64,000 nucleotides of DNA from Sophora flavescens (lineage: Eukaryota > Streptophyta > Magnoliopsida > Fabales > Fabaceae). The stretch is taken from positions 134,585,104 to 134,649,103 of the forward strand of contig CM061062.1 of assembly GCA_030762895.1 (NCBI GenBank), read 5' to 3'. Positions within the stretch are counted from its first letter, which is position 1; each line of letters starts with the position of its first letter. Positions 1 through 11,312 of the stretch are shown piece after piece. The notes beneath the pieces are model-generated. The model did no database searches and was not told the DNA's origin. It saw nothing but the letters and a program-made list of their open reading frames with translations. A program made the translations under genes and the position numbers.

Positions 1-925
1 AAAATTAGTAAATGATGTAGTTATAAACTTGGAAAAACTCTATTCCTATATGTGAATTTAGGAAAAAAATATTCATGAGAATGTGATTCCCAAGAGTGTA
101 GTTTGCATGAGAATAAAACATTCCAGTAACCATTGTCTTTCATTTTAACTAGACTTTAAATGCTAGCTAGCATGAAACATTACTTTTATTGTGGGTTTTG
201 TACTCACAAAATAATGGAGAGGGTAGGAATACTTTCGTTAGGGTCTGTATACTTGAAACTTATGTTCCGAAGTTGGAAAACAGTGCAAAGTTTTTACTTT
301 GTATTGAACTCTCGGGACAAAAACACAGCTATTTGGTATACACAAACTGGGAAAAGGTTATTGGTTGTACTCTTAAGAAGTATAGCCAAGAAACTCACAA
401 GTCTCAAGCCAAGGCTTGTAACCTCTCTGAATGCAGTTTGCACGTATTTTTAATAACTTAACATATTGCTGATTCATATAGCTCTTATAGCTTGCAGCCT
501 TGCACCAAGTGTTTAAGAGTTGTTTTGACATAACCTTGTTAAAAAACATAGTGCACAAGCTATTTCGAGAACTTGTTCACCACTCGTGGTTCTCGGAGGT
601 TAGTGCTTTCCATTAAATCATTAAACATTAGCAAAGATAAATAACAGTGGCAGATGAAATTTAAATCAAAGCAGCAAAGTCAAGCACCAAATAACCACCA
701 ACTATGATTCTGAGAATGAAACCATCTCATACATCAACATATGATGAATAATTTGAGTCATCATGAATACATCCAGGAAGACACACCCAAATAGGAAAAT
801 CCCGAACCAAGTGCTCCTTTCCTCTGTGATCAGTTGACAACAGAATTGACAAGTGTTAAAAGTCTAATCCCCAACAAGAAATTCTAACTATCATGACAAG
901 AAAAAGTAAACTATGGAAAGAAGTA
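1..925. other. 3' flank of SANT gene; no gene seen
   Basis: AT-rich non-coding sequence with only short accidental reading frames. The first 145 bases contain words such as 'GAATAAAACATTCC' and 'TGAGAATG' that recur at 14570-14630 inside a MITE, so the window may open inside a decayed copy of that family. About 600-925 probably includes the 3' UTR of the minus-strand SANT gene ending at 926. I see no clear polyadenylation signal that would fix its end. Confidence 0.4.
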
Positions 926-2830
926 TCATTTCATCGCGGGTGAGCCAGGAACACGAAAGCTTGGCCATCGATGTCCACCACTAGACTTAAATCCTGCACA
1001 TGTCACACTAGCCTTACCATTGCCATGTCCACTAGCATCACATCCAACATTTATTCTTCCCTCATTTCTGAAATCCGGTAGCATTGGCACACCATTATGA
1101 GAAGTCTCACCAGCCACTCTAGGACGCGTGCTTCGGGAAGTTCTTGGCATTGGCATTAAATTGTCCTGGAGGCGAAGCTTTCTTTTTCGCCTCGCATTTA
1201 TGTCTAGATATCCATTGGCCAAAGCTTCCAGCCCTTTTATTGTTGGTTGTTGGCTTCTTCTGCTCTTCCTCCTTGCCTTCGTGTCATGCTCTTCCTCCTT
1301 GCCTTCATGTTGATCCTCAGTGCCAGAAGAACTAGCTACATCAACAGCTTCTTTGCTGATGTTGGAGAAGGGAACATGCAGAGGATCTGCTAATGTCTCC
1401 TGTTGAATAACATTGTCAGTAAAATTTGACTTCAAAAGGGGGTTAGTGGCCTTTTCTTTTCTTTCTCTTGGATCCTTAGAGATATTAGCATCTGAATTCT
1501 TGAAAGGCTTTGATTTGTCAGGAATGGAACTGGACTTATCTGGTTTTCCTCCTAGAACCATAAAGATTCTAGAACTGTTGATGTTGAAATCCCTGTCTAC
1601 ACAACTAAAGCTGTTTGATCTCCTCCCTCTTTTCGCAACAGGAAATACAAAATTTGTGATATCAGGTTCCACTCTCTGGAATGACTGACTCCTCATAGCT
1701 TCTCTTCGCACCACGTTACTCAACAGGTCTATCTTCTTGTGCTTGGAGGCAGCAGATGGATTAGTAGAACCAATGTTTCCTGTTGAAACCACTTGTTTTG
1801 AAGAGTTATTATCAGTACTAACAGTCTTCCCCCTATGAATTCCAACTGCCTCAACAAGAGCCTTCAACCCAACTGCATCCTTCAAAGTAAAAACATATTC
1901 CTGTAGATTCATTTCTTCCTCCACAAATTTCTGGTTCACCTGTCAAGTATTTGAATTTGATTTTAGCAATAACTAACGAGGTCCATGATGCAAAGACTTC
2001 TCAAGATATATAATGGTGCAGCAATTACGATAAAATGGTCATACATTGAAAATTTCAGATAAATTGGCAATGTATGTTAGTCACACAGAAATTGTAGGCA
2101 ATGATGGAATTAAAAGGACATAAACTTTGGAAGAATTTAAATCAATACCTTATGTAATTTATCGATGCATTTGACCGAAATATTTTGTAGCAAACGTGAA
2201 AACAGCTCCTCTTGCCTTTCTCCTGTGAAAATCTTTTGCCCATAATTAATGCACTTTCGACTTCTCATTTTTTTGCATTCATGCCATCTTCGATATGCAT
2301 CAGACTTGTAAAACTTCCCATAATAGAATGACTGAATATCATTCATATTCTTAGTCCCAACAAGGTTTTTCACATGAGCAAATTTCTTCCCAAATATATA
2401 CAAGCCAAGGATGAAACTGTCCTTTTCTAGTTCATTCCAGGTGGCACTTGGAGTCTCAGGAACTGCAGAATGACCTCTGCCTCTATTCTTCTCATGCTTC
2501 CCAGTATTTGTTTCTTGTTGCACATTGGAATTTCCATTGACCCATGTCGTATCAATGGTCTCAGTCTCATGATCACTTTCATTGGTAACTCTAATTGAGT
2601 TGCACGCATGTCTCAGTGGATCATTTTCATTGTTCTCTTCTACATTCCTGATCCATATTATAGGAATGTGATCTCTTGCTTCATGATCATCATGGGAAAT
2701 TCTTCTATAGTCGGATGCTGACATTATATTTAGAATTTCAACCTGGTTATTTCATCCCACATGAGAAAATGATTGCTCCTCCGGCTGCTCATCAAAGAAA
2801 TTCACAAGGTTATTAACTTGAATTGCATCC
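926..2830 (-). CDS. SANT-domain nuclear protein gene (plant RERE-like family), 5' part missing or broken
   Basis: Minus-strand gene in at least two exons. The upstream exon runs from about 2830 to 2149 and ends in AAG|GTATTG. The downstream exon runs from 1939 to a stop at 926 and follows TTGACAG. Both junctions are phase 0. The first exon carries a SANT/Myb-like block ('WNELEKDSFILGLYIFGKKF') followed by 'FYYGKFYKSDAYRRWHECKK' and a 'FTGERQEELFSRLL' segment. This order is typical of an Arabidopsis/legume family often named arginine-glutamic acid dipeptide repeat (RERE)-like proteins. The second exon starts VNQKFVEEEMNLQEYVFTLK, then 'GLKALVEAVGI', then a long basic, Ser-rich tail ending 'GHRWPSFRVPGSPAMK'. 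These proteins are thought to be nuclear, chromatin-related factors; the function is inferred from the domain only. Upstream of the Met at 2724 the frame continues through family-like residues ('VEILNI' preceded by 'HVG') but meets TGA at 2752-2754. Either translation starts at 2724 or the allele is pseudogenic. Earlier exons were not found. Family members are usually longer than the roughly 530 residues seen here. Confidence 0.68.
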
Positions 2831-2948
2831 ACATACAAAAAATATTTGAATAAAATTAAACAAACCATAAAAAATATTTATTATAATTGGTGGGACAATA
2901 GAAAATAGATTTGGTGGATTCAAAACATCATTCATTCACGCATTCATA

Positions 2949-3021
2949 CATTAATATACCATTAGATCAATTAAAAAAAGTGTTTGAGAGAGTTTTGGAT
3001 TAATCTAATGGTATATTAATG
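2949..3021. repeat. 19-bp perfect inverted repeat (small fold-back)
   Basis: CATTAATATACCATTAGAT at 2949-2967 is the exact reverse complement of 3003-3021, with a 35-base loop. Weaker complementarity continues outward to about 2930 and 3042. This is probably a small MITE or stem-loop in an intron of the SANT gene. Confidence 0.6.
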
Positions 3022-4454
3022 AATAAATGTATGAGTACGTGATTTTTTGAACGTAGAGAATCTGAATCCGATATGATAGTGAAGCAGATTTTAAAAACAT
3101 TTGTATATGGCCTTTGACCATAGTATTTTGACTATTTTCTCATTGCAAAATATAGACTAACCTATCACAACAATGAGACTCTCCAAAGAATAGTTCCTGA
3201 GGGTTTGAACTCCAACGACATTCACAATTCTCACCAGCACACACTGTAGTCAACAAAAATGAAGAATTTAAAGTAAGCAAAAAAAAAATATTAATTTTCA
3301 AATAAAAAATAATTCTAAACAATCTTACGACAGATATATGTACTTTGTATTTTCGTAAAAAAAAACCCACTCCCACGAATTAAAAATCCTGAATTAAACA
3401 ACAACAAAAAATTTGACAAACTTTTTCGTCAAGTTTATGAAAGTATGAAACCAACTTGAGTCAACAAACATTGGCATTTAAAAAAAATCATAAATATTTT
3501 TAATAAAAAAATTATTAAATATTGAGTCGATATATTTCTGTGAAAGGGAGGAGCAGAAAAAGAAAACACAGACCGAAAAATCGAACCAGATCCATTTTTA
3601 GACCCGAAAAACCAAACATGAGGAACCGGATATACAAAGTTGAAGACTTTGATACAGATGCATGAAAACCCATTAAACACATTACTCTCAATCTCAAATG
3701 CCAAAAACCAAAACAACCGCTCCGAAAACCAGCAGCAACGTTCAAAGCTGAAACCACACTCAATAAAACAAAGAAGAAAAAAAAAAAAGTAAAAAAATAT
3801 ATCAAACGAGAAAAAAATAAATTAACATAAAGGCAAGGAGAAACAGACAAGCACAGACACCACTGGGTTTTTCCCTGTGAGTACAGAAAATCCAACATGA
3901 TCCAAGAAAATTCGAGTTGTTCACTCGATATAGAACAACAAGAAAGCACACACAAGGTCATTGAAATCCAATAAAATAAAGAAAAACACGATGGCAATGC
4001 CTCGTTAGTCGAAGGATAAAGCAGATACAAAAGAGAAAACAACAAAAAAACAAGAGAGATTCTCGGTGTCACCTCCATGGATGAAGAAGAAGAAGACGAT
4101 GAAGACGGAGAAGGAGAGAAGCCTTAGAACCACGTGAAGAAGCTAGCCTGCGAAAAAGGGTGTTCATGGTTACACAAAAATTGATAAGTTTACAGATTAA
4201 AAACAAAGAAAACGTGAAAAAAGCTGAGTTTTTGAGAAAGAAAAGCTAGCAAAAAACACACGCACATATACCAAGTTTTTTCACAGAGAGAGAGGGAGAG
4301 GGTAGGGAGAGAGAGGGTGGTACCTGTGTTGAGAAAGCTAAGCTTTCATGGACACCAAGGTTGGATTGAAGGGAGTGAGAGACTGTGGTCGATACTCGAT
4401 AGAGAGAAAAGAGAAGAAGAAAACACACACGAGAAAAAAAGAAACGGACTTGAG

Positions 4455-4492
4455 TGGGTAGAAAGTGAGAAAACACAGATGATATATATAAT
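4455..4492 (-). promoter_or_regulatory. Putative TATA region of the SANT gene
   Basis: On the minus strand a TATATATAT run (plus 4482-4490) lies upstream of a long CT-rich leader that includes a CT microsatellite at about 4287-4318. The spacing suits a TATA box with a start some 30 bases downstream. No transcript evidence is available. Confidence 0.25.
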
Positions 4493-4604
4493 AAGAATAA
4501 ATATTAAAAAAATTGAGTAAGGATTCAAACTCAAAGTTGATAAAAAAACACGGAAACATATTTGGTCATTGTTACATATTTTATTCTTTGGCATTGTTTA
4601 GAAT

Positions 4605-5465
4605 TCTCCCTTGTGGAGTTGGAGGATCCATCCTCCTTAAGTTTTGACCATTGATATAATAATAAAAATATTGAATGGTTAGAATTGAAGAAGGATAAGA
4701 TGGGTAATCCTTATTTATTTTTTCTTTCTCTCTCCCATTTGTTGCTTTCTGTATCTCTCTCTACTCTCTCGTTTTTTACCTTTGTTAGCGGTGCAGGAGG
4801 TTGGAGGCAGAGGGGGTAGAAGAGAGACGGAAGTGGCGGAGACTAGCACAGCGGGCGACGGCGATGAGGCTGAGGACGCGATGAGAGAGGGCAATGGACC
4901 TGGGTAGTTTAACAATGGCTGTGCCCTGTATTCAGTGAAGCTTGTTTTTTCTGTTGAAACCAATAGACTCATTCTTCAACCTCTCTCAAGCTGCGATTAA
5001 GTCGAAGACGTAGTTCGACCCCATTGCAATGCAAAAATGGCAAGAGCGCTAAGTTCATTTTTGGAATAACCCTACTGTTTTCTTCACCTCAAACCCTTTT
5101 GCCCTAACCTATTTGACCTGCAAAAATTACAAGCAAGTGCAAGATCTAAGTAACAAAAACGAAGAATGAGCAGTAAAGCAAGGCTTCTTGTGGTGAGTGA
5201 TAGAATCAAGAAGTGATTATTGATTGTTCTGGAATTTTTTGATAGACTTGAATGTGTCGAAGAGTGAAGGGAGAGCGAAGACGGTGGAGGAGGAAGGGGG
5301 AGGATTAGGTGGACCTGGAGAGAGAGAAAGGGAGGGGGTGGGGAGAGAGGGGGGGAGAGGATATTTTTTTAGTTTTTTTTTATTTTAGTGAAATACCCGT
5401 TATACCCTCCGGAGGATCAAAACTCCTTAGTTCTCAACTCCAATGTTGGAGTATTGTAGAATCCG
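4605..5465. mobile_element. Candidate TIR element (MULE-like) with GC-rich interior
   Basis: The left end (GGAGTTGGAGGATCC near 4616) and the reverse complement of the right end (GGAGTTGAGAACTAAGGAG, near 5410-5450) share ATTCT, then TTGGAGTTG, then AGTTTTGA in the same order. The interior (4780-5350) is GC-richer than its flanks, with purine-rich stretches and a minus-strand frame rich in Ser/Pro (4715-4972). No target duplication could be fixed, so the boundaries are approximate. Confidence 0.35.
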
Positions 5466-5469
5466 TCGT

Positions 5470-6287
5470 ATTCTTTTGCTATTTTTTTGGTTAAAGCAAA
5501 TTAAGGATTAAGAGCGTGAAAGAAGCAAGTACAATAGTGATTGATCACACCACCGTAAAAATGTGTGATGCGTGAATTTGCTACCGGAGGCAATCCGGAT
5601 TGAAAGAGAGGGTGTACTTGTGTGCAGTGAGAAAGAGATGGGGCTATGACATGTTCGAGGACACCATGGTTTGAGAGGAGATACGCTCACGCGCAATTCA
5701 GTTGCGAGTGTGAATATTATTGACATGTCGCTTCCAATATTACCATCCCACTATACGTAGAGAGAGAATTTCCCATAATTGGCAAGCTAATCAAGGCTTG
5801 GCTCCTTAATTAGTCAGTAAGCTAGATTCTGGAACAGGAGTTTGTGTAAAAAATTTAAAAATAATTATCTCATACTAAATTTTTACATCACTTTTCATAT
5901 TGGTTAATCATATATAAATTTATAGTTAATAATATAATATGTGAACTATAAAGTGATATATTACTTATAAAAAATAATGAAACAGATAGTGTGAGAAAAT
6001 TAAGGCTCTTTCATATGATATAAGCATATTATGGGGATAATGAGTTAATCGAGCTCGATCAATACAAAATTAAGTTTTCTTCCTCAAGCTCTTGCAACTT
6101 ATTAACTTGTAAGCCTAATTTGATGTAGAAAATAAATTACTATCTTATTGATATCAAAGTTAAGTTGACCTTGTTAACCTGATCGTGTGAGTTAGTATTA
6201 TCCTCAACCATGTTTAAATGAGATATATAACTTGGTCTGATTTATCCTTTACAACTATATTTTTGACTTTTGTAAAAAAAAAACAAT
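5470..6287. other. Intergenic; nothing recognised
   Basis: AT-rich sequence without a supported gene or clear repeat boundary. It directly adjoins the CACTA insertion on its right. Confidence 0.5.
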
Positions 6288-6309
6288 ATTCACTAGTGCA
6301 GAAAAGGGA

Positions 6310-6535
6310 TTCCACATCGGTTATTTTTGGCTTTACACATCGGTTTTAAAACTGATGTTGAAACGACCGATGTGGTTTATTGCCACTTTACACATCGGTT
6401 TTAAAACCGATGTTTATAATATTTTATACAGCGGTTACCTCTTAACCGATGTGGAAAATTAATTTGTCAATTGGTATCCTATTGGGAAATTTCACTTTCC
6501 ACATCGGTTTTAATGAAAACCGATGTGTAAAGTCT
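6310..6535. repeat. Left subterminal ACATCGGTT repeats of CACTA
   Basis: Repeated CACATCGGTT motifs, several paired with the inverse AACCGATGT to make short hairpins such as CATCGGTTTTAAAACCGATG. They mirror the array at the other end of the element. Confidence 0.85.
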
Positions 6536-6830
6536 CTTTTTTTTTCCCTGTTATTTACATTTCTATCATTCCTTTCCCCCTGTTTCAGTAATGCAGATCA
6601 ATATATACAAGAATAACGTACTGTAAATATTCTCAACACAACTAATATATATTGAATTTATTACGAACAATACATATATATATATACGTTCAATTACATT
6701 CAGACAACAAAAATAATAAGAAACCAAAAAGCTACATGATATATTATAGATTTCATATCAAATACATATGATCAGTCAAAAGTAATAGCTAGTACATGAT
6801 AAGTTTTTAAACTAACTACATATATACAAA

Positions 6831-7957
6831 CTATGGTTGGTACACTTCAAGAAAGAAAGTTGCCCAACGCCTCTTTATGTTGTTGATGTCGGAATCAGAT
6901 AATGGAGTTGGATTGTTGAATATCTGCAAGTTTAATTGGACAAAAGATTATATATTTTAAGTAATAAACTAACATAAAACATATAACGAATCTATACTAT
7001 TACTTCTAATTGTGTCAATTAACATTTACCTCGTGCCATCTTTCAGTGATCCTGGAGGAGATAATTTCCAACATCCACTGCATCACATAGTAGCCACATT
7101 CCCATGATCCACGTTGTATACGTGACTACGTACAAATGAAACCCAATTAGAATATGAGGAATTAAATAAAATAGAAATCAATTATTGTACCCACTGCATT
7201 TGATGCATTTGAACTAATAAATATCTTACGCTAGGAATAATCCATCTGATAGCCCAAGTACGCCTTTCACCACGCAACATGTGGGTTGCATTAATAGCCC
7301 TATCATGACAAAAACATTAATTAAAGTATATCTAATAGATTTCAGATAATTAAAACGACTGCATTACTGATTATAAAGTAATTTAATGCTCTGAACAAAG
7401 CGATCCCACGTCGCCTTGTCAAGAAACGGATACACCTCAAGTGGGTTCTTTTTACTTTTTGGATTGAATAAATAGTATCTGCCCAGGTCGGCCTTAAAAG
7501 CCCTCCAACGCTCTCCAGCATACTTTAGCAAACGCTTCTTCATAACGTATGTATCCGGTATGTCAAAGGTCAACTACATTAAGACCAAAAGAATCAACGA
7601 ATTACTGTATGATATTATTAAGATAAAAATAAAGTAGATACAGACAAACACAAGACGTAGAAGTATAGATACCAGAATACTCTCCCATATCTGATCCTTC
7701 ACGTCCGCCGGTACATCTTTCCACCTATCAATGAGTATACTAGGCCTGTTCCTAGCAAGGGTCGCCACAAAACTGTTAAACTGATCTGCCATTGGCCCAA
7801 TAGGATTGAGGTTATTATCAAAGTCTACTCTTATCCTTTGATTTGAACCACGGTTGGCAGTCAAATTCCTCATTCGTGTGGCACGTCTACCCTTTCTACC
7901 AGTAGACGGGGTCTCCGACCCGCTGCATGAAGGAGGGATATCCTCACGATCAGCCAT
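6831..7957 (-). CDS. CACTA second gene: Transposase_24-like region joined to C-terminal ULP1-protease half
   Basis: Five exons can be read with in-frame junctions: 7957-7673 (start MADRED), 7573-about 7371, 7299-7230, 7125-7030 and 6923-6831 (stop TAG). Donors read CTG|GTATC, CA|GTAATG, AGC|GTAAG and GAG|GTAAA. Acceptors read TAG, ATAG, GTAG and GCAG. The N-terminal part ('RWKDVPADVKDQIWESIL', then 'YVMKKRLLKYAGERWRAFK') resembles the Ptta/En/Spm plant transposase family. The C-terminal part has 'RGSWECGYYVMQWMLEII', which matches the catalytic-Cys motif of ULP1-type cysteine proteases seen at the end of many CACTA proteins. The upstream His and Asp part of the protease is absent, so protease activity is unlikely. 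It lies downstream of the transposase on the same strand, and a GTAAG at 8100-8120 could allow co-splicing. The exon calls are mine. Confidence 0.62.
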
Positions 7958-8121
7958 GTATACCTGTTTAAACAAAAAAAAAACTTGTTAGTATGTCAGG
8001 ATAAATATCAAACATAACTTATAAATATCGATCAACGTACATAAACATAACTTATAAATATCAACGTAAACATATAATATGCCAAACTTGATGGTAATAT
8101 CAAACTAAACTTACTTTGTGG

Positions 8122-11100
8122 TCAATTAGTAAACTTCTCCCATAACCCTTCTTGGTGATCATTACGAGTAGCATGTACATCATCCACTTCATTTCCCTCA
8201 TTGAAATTAGGCACTCGTGTTGAGAAAGAAGGAGTATCAGAAATATCAAGAGTTGAATCGTGATTTCCCTCACTACCATTATACATGTTTTTTCCCTGGA
8301 GAACCACTGACCACCTTTTGTTAGAAGGATCACGGATATAAAACACTTGTTTTGCTTGGGATGCCATGATGAAAGGTTCCTCTTTATTACCTACCTTATT
8401 AAGTTCCACCAATTTGAATCCTAACTCGTCGGTTTGCACACCATTGTTACTGTCGACCCACTGACATTTAAAAACAGGTACTCTAAACTTCGTGTAATTA
8501 ACCTCCCATATCTCTTCAATGATTCCAAAGTATGAAACTGATGCCATAACAGGGTTTTTATCTTTCGAACTAGAGAAATGCATGGACTCAGCGACGACCA
8601 TAACCCCACTGTTTTGGATAGTACTTTTGTCATCCTGGGACTTTGTATAGAAGGAAAACTTATTGATATCGTACCCACTCCAGCATATGACATCAAAGTT
8701 AGGCCCCTGTGCTAGCCATTTTAATGTATCAGAAGCAATACCTTCCTTTGCAATTTTTTCTTTAAACCAATTCAAGAAAGTCTTATTATGCTTGTTCAAA
8801 CACCATTTTTCATTCATTCTAGGGTAAGTTTCATTGATGATGCTTTTATGCTCACATAAGTATGGTTCAACCTCATCAGTGTTATTCAATATATACAAAT
8901 GTGCTTGAAGCACTTCCTCCCGATCCATGCTCTTAACAGTGATACCTCGTGTACCCTTACCATCATATCTTCCTTCGTGACGAGACTTCGGAAGCCCTAC
9001 AGGTTCCGCTTCTGACATGTAGTCTGTACAAAACTCAATAGCTTTTTCTGCAACATACCTTTCAACAATAGATGCTTCGGGACGGTGTGGATTTTTCATA
9101 TATCCTTTCAAGATCTTCATGTATCGCTCAACCGGGTAAATCCACCTTAAATAAACGGGGTCGCACAATCTAATCTCCCTCACTAGATGAACAATCAAAT
9201 GAACCATGATGCCAAAAAATGAAGGTGGAAAATACATCTCTAATTGGCACAAGACAATGGCTGCCTCATTTTCCAACTCATCCAAATTTTTAGTGTCAAT
9301 GACCTTGCTACATATAGCATTGAAGAATAAGCATAACCTAGTAATGGCATGTCTGACTTTTTTAGGCAATATGTCACGAATGGCCACCGGTAGTAGTTGT
9401 TGCATCAAGACATGACAATCATGAGACTTTAAGCCAACTAATTTGAGATCTTTCATTGAGACAAGTCTTCTGATATTTGAAGAGTAACCCTGTGGCACTT
9501 TGACTCCCCGTAGACATTCACAGAAACTTCTTTTCTCTTTTTTTGATAAAGTATGACATGCTGGGGGCAAATAAGTCTTCTTATCCCTCACTTTAAGTGG
9601 AGCTAACTGCTCTCGTATACCCATCGCAACTAGATCCAGACGAGCATTCACACCATCCTTTGTCTTGCCTTGAATGTTGAGAAGCGTTCCGATTAAACTG
9701 TCACACACATTTTTCTCCACATGCATCACATCAATACAATGTCTTACATCAAGCTTGCACCAGTATGGAAGATCAAAGAAGATCGACCTCTTCTTCCATA
9801 TTTTCTTCTCGGTAGCCTTCTTCTGGGTCTTCCCATAGATAACATTAGTGTTGTTCACCCTTTCATAAACTTGCTCTCCAGTCAAGGCCACCGGAGCAAT
9901 TTCATTCTCCGGAAGTCCATTGAAAGCTTTTCTCAATCTACGATAAGGATGATTACGTCGGAGAAATCTCCGATGCCCAAGGTAAACCGTCTTCCTTCCA
10001 TGTTGCAGTTGATGGTAACATGTGCCTTCTTCACATATTGGACATGCTTTATGCCCCTTAACACTATATCCACACAGGTTCCCGTATGCTGGAAAGTCGT
10101 TGATGGTGCAAAATAACATGGCACGCAATCTGAATGTCTCACGGTAATACCCGTCGATCACATCAACGCCTTCATCCCACAACATTCTCAAGTCTTCAAT
10201 CAAGGGACTCAGATAAACATCAATATCATTTCCTGGTTGTTTAGGACCCGAAATCATCATACTTAACATAATGTATTTGCGCTTCATGCACAACCAAGGA
10301 GACAGGTTGTAAATTACAAGGAGAACATGCCATGAACTATGAATACTACTTAAGTTTCCATATGGATTCATTCCATCGGTAGCAAGTCCAAGCCTGAGGT
10401 TTCTGGGCTCATTGCCGAAATCCGGAAACAAACTATCAATTCTCTTCCATTGCAAAGAATCGGCCGGATGGCGAAGCTATCCATCACACTTCCTCTCATC
10501 TGCATGCCATCTAATGTTCTTTGCGTCATTTACATTAGCAAACAATCGCTTGAACCGCGGAATCACGGGAAGATACCATAACACCTTCGCAGGAGGACCT
10601 TTGTGACCACATCACAACTAGAATCACCATCCTTCACTTTGTAGCGTGATACCCCACACCTGGGGCACTCGTGCATCTCTTCAAACTCTTTCCTGTACAA
10701 TATGCAATCATTGTGGCAAGCATGTATTTTCTTATACTCCATACCCATCGGACACAATATCTTCTTCGCCTCATAGTTTCGAGATGGCAATGCGTTGCCT
10801 TCTGGAAGCATTTCTTTCAACAACTCAAGCAATTCAGTAAAGCTTTTATCGCTCCACCCATTTCTCTCCTTCACATTGAACAATCTTAACACCGCTGACA
10901 ACCGTGTGAAATTAGTGCACCCCGGAAACAAAGCCACTTGCGCATCACTGCACAAAGTATCATACACATGTGCGCGCCGAAAAGACTCTTGCCCAACATC
11001 ACGGATCATGTCCTCTAGTCCATCGTCCATTTCCACGTCATCAACTTCCTCTCTATCCGACACCCTCGGCCTGTCTAACGATTCACCATGACATATCCAT

Positions 11101-11312
11101 GTTGTATAACTCATGCAAATCCCCTCACAAATAAGATGATCACGTATCTCCTCAGCTTCTAGTCATCTCTCATTCAAACAGTTAACACAAGGACAATAAA
11201 ACCTTACGTTACCACTATCAGGAGCATTTGTTTTTGCAAACTGTAGAAAATCTTCCACTCCATTCTCATACTCATCACTTGTCCGTCTAGCATTCATCCA
11301 ACCGCGATCCAT
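8122..11312 (-). pseudogene. TNP2-type CACTA transposase, broken by two stops and a frameshift
   Basis: It reads from MDRGWMNARR at 11312 downwards. Domains in order: an N-terminal transposase-associated Zn-binding region ('CPCVNCLNER'), the TNP2 core ('LATDGMNPYGNLSSIHSSW', 'YGNLCGYSVKGHKACPIC', 'DVMHVEKNVCDSLIGTLL'), a DUF4218-like block ('YMKILKGYMKNPHRPE') and a C-terminal DUF4216-like block ('GIIEEIWEVNYTKFRVPVF', 'VFYIRDP'). This protein cuts and rejoins the element ends in the nucleus. Three lesions are visible: TGA at 11163-11165 after 'CLNER', a 1-base frameshift near 10600 just after 'DVVTK', and TAG at 10477-10479 within the 'KCDG.LRHPADS' motif. The largest intact stretch is 777 codons (8122-10455). 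It is a near-complete but inactive copy. Confidence 0.92.

Larger units (their letters stand above)
2831..4500 (-). other. Probable intron/leader region of the SANT gene
   Basis: No convincing coding exon. The segment near 3140-3245 is flanked on the minus strand by CTACAG and GATAG|GTTAGT, so it could be a small leader exon. The region 3370-4480 is strongly pyrimidine-biased on the minus strand, as plant 5' UTRs often are. A 32-codon frame beginning at 4165 (MNTLFRRLASSRG..) ends just past 4080 and could be an upstream ORF or the start of an unrelated gene. Exon structure here is a guess. Confidence 0.3.

Noticed and set aside
160..461. Overlapping 90-97-codon plus-strand frames
   Set aside because: No recognisable domain, no codon bias and overlapping frames; likely chance.
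1128..1688. Plus-strand frames opposite the SANT gene
   Set aside because: Antisense shadows of a well-supported minus-strand exon.
3435..4078. Minus-strand frames of 93 and 187 codons rich in Leu/Phe/Ser
   Set aside because: They reflect pyrimidine-rich leader or intron sequence rather than a membrane protein; no conserved motif.
9721..10116. 131-codon plus-strand frame inside the CACTA transposase
   Set aside because: Antisense shadow of the transposase.
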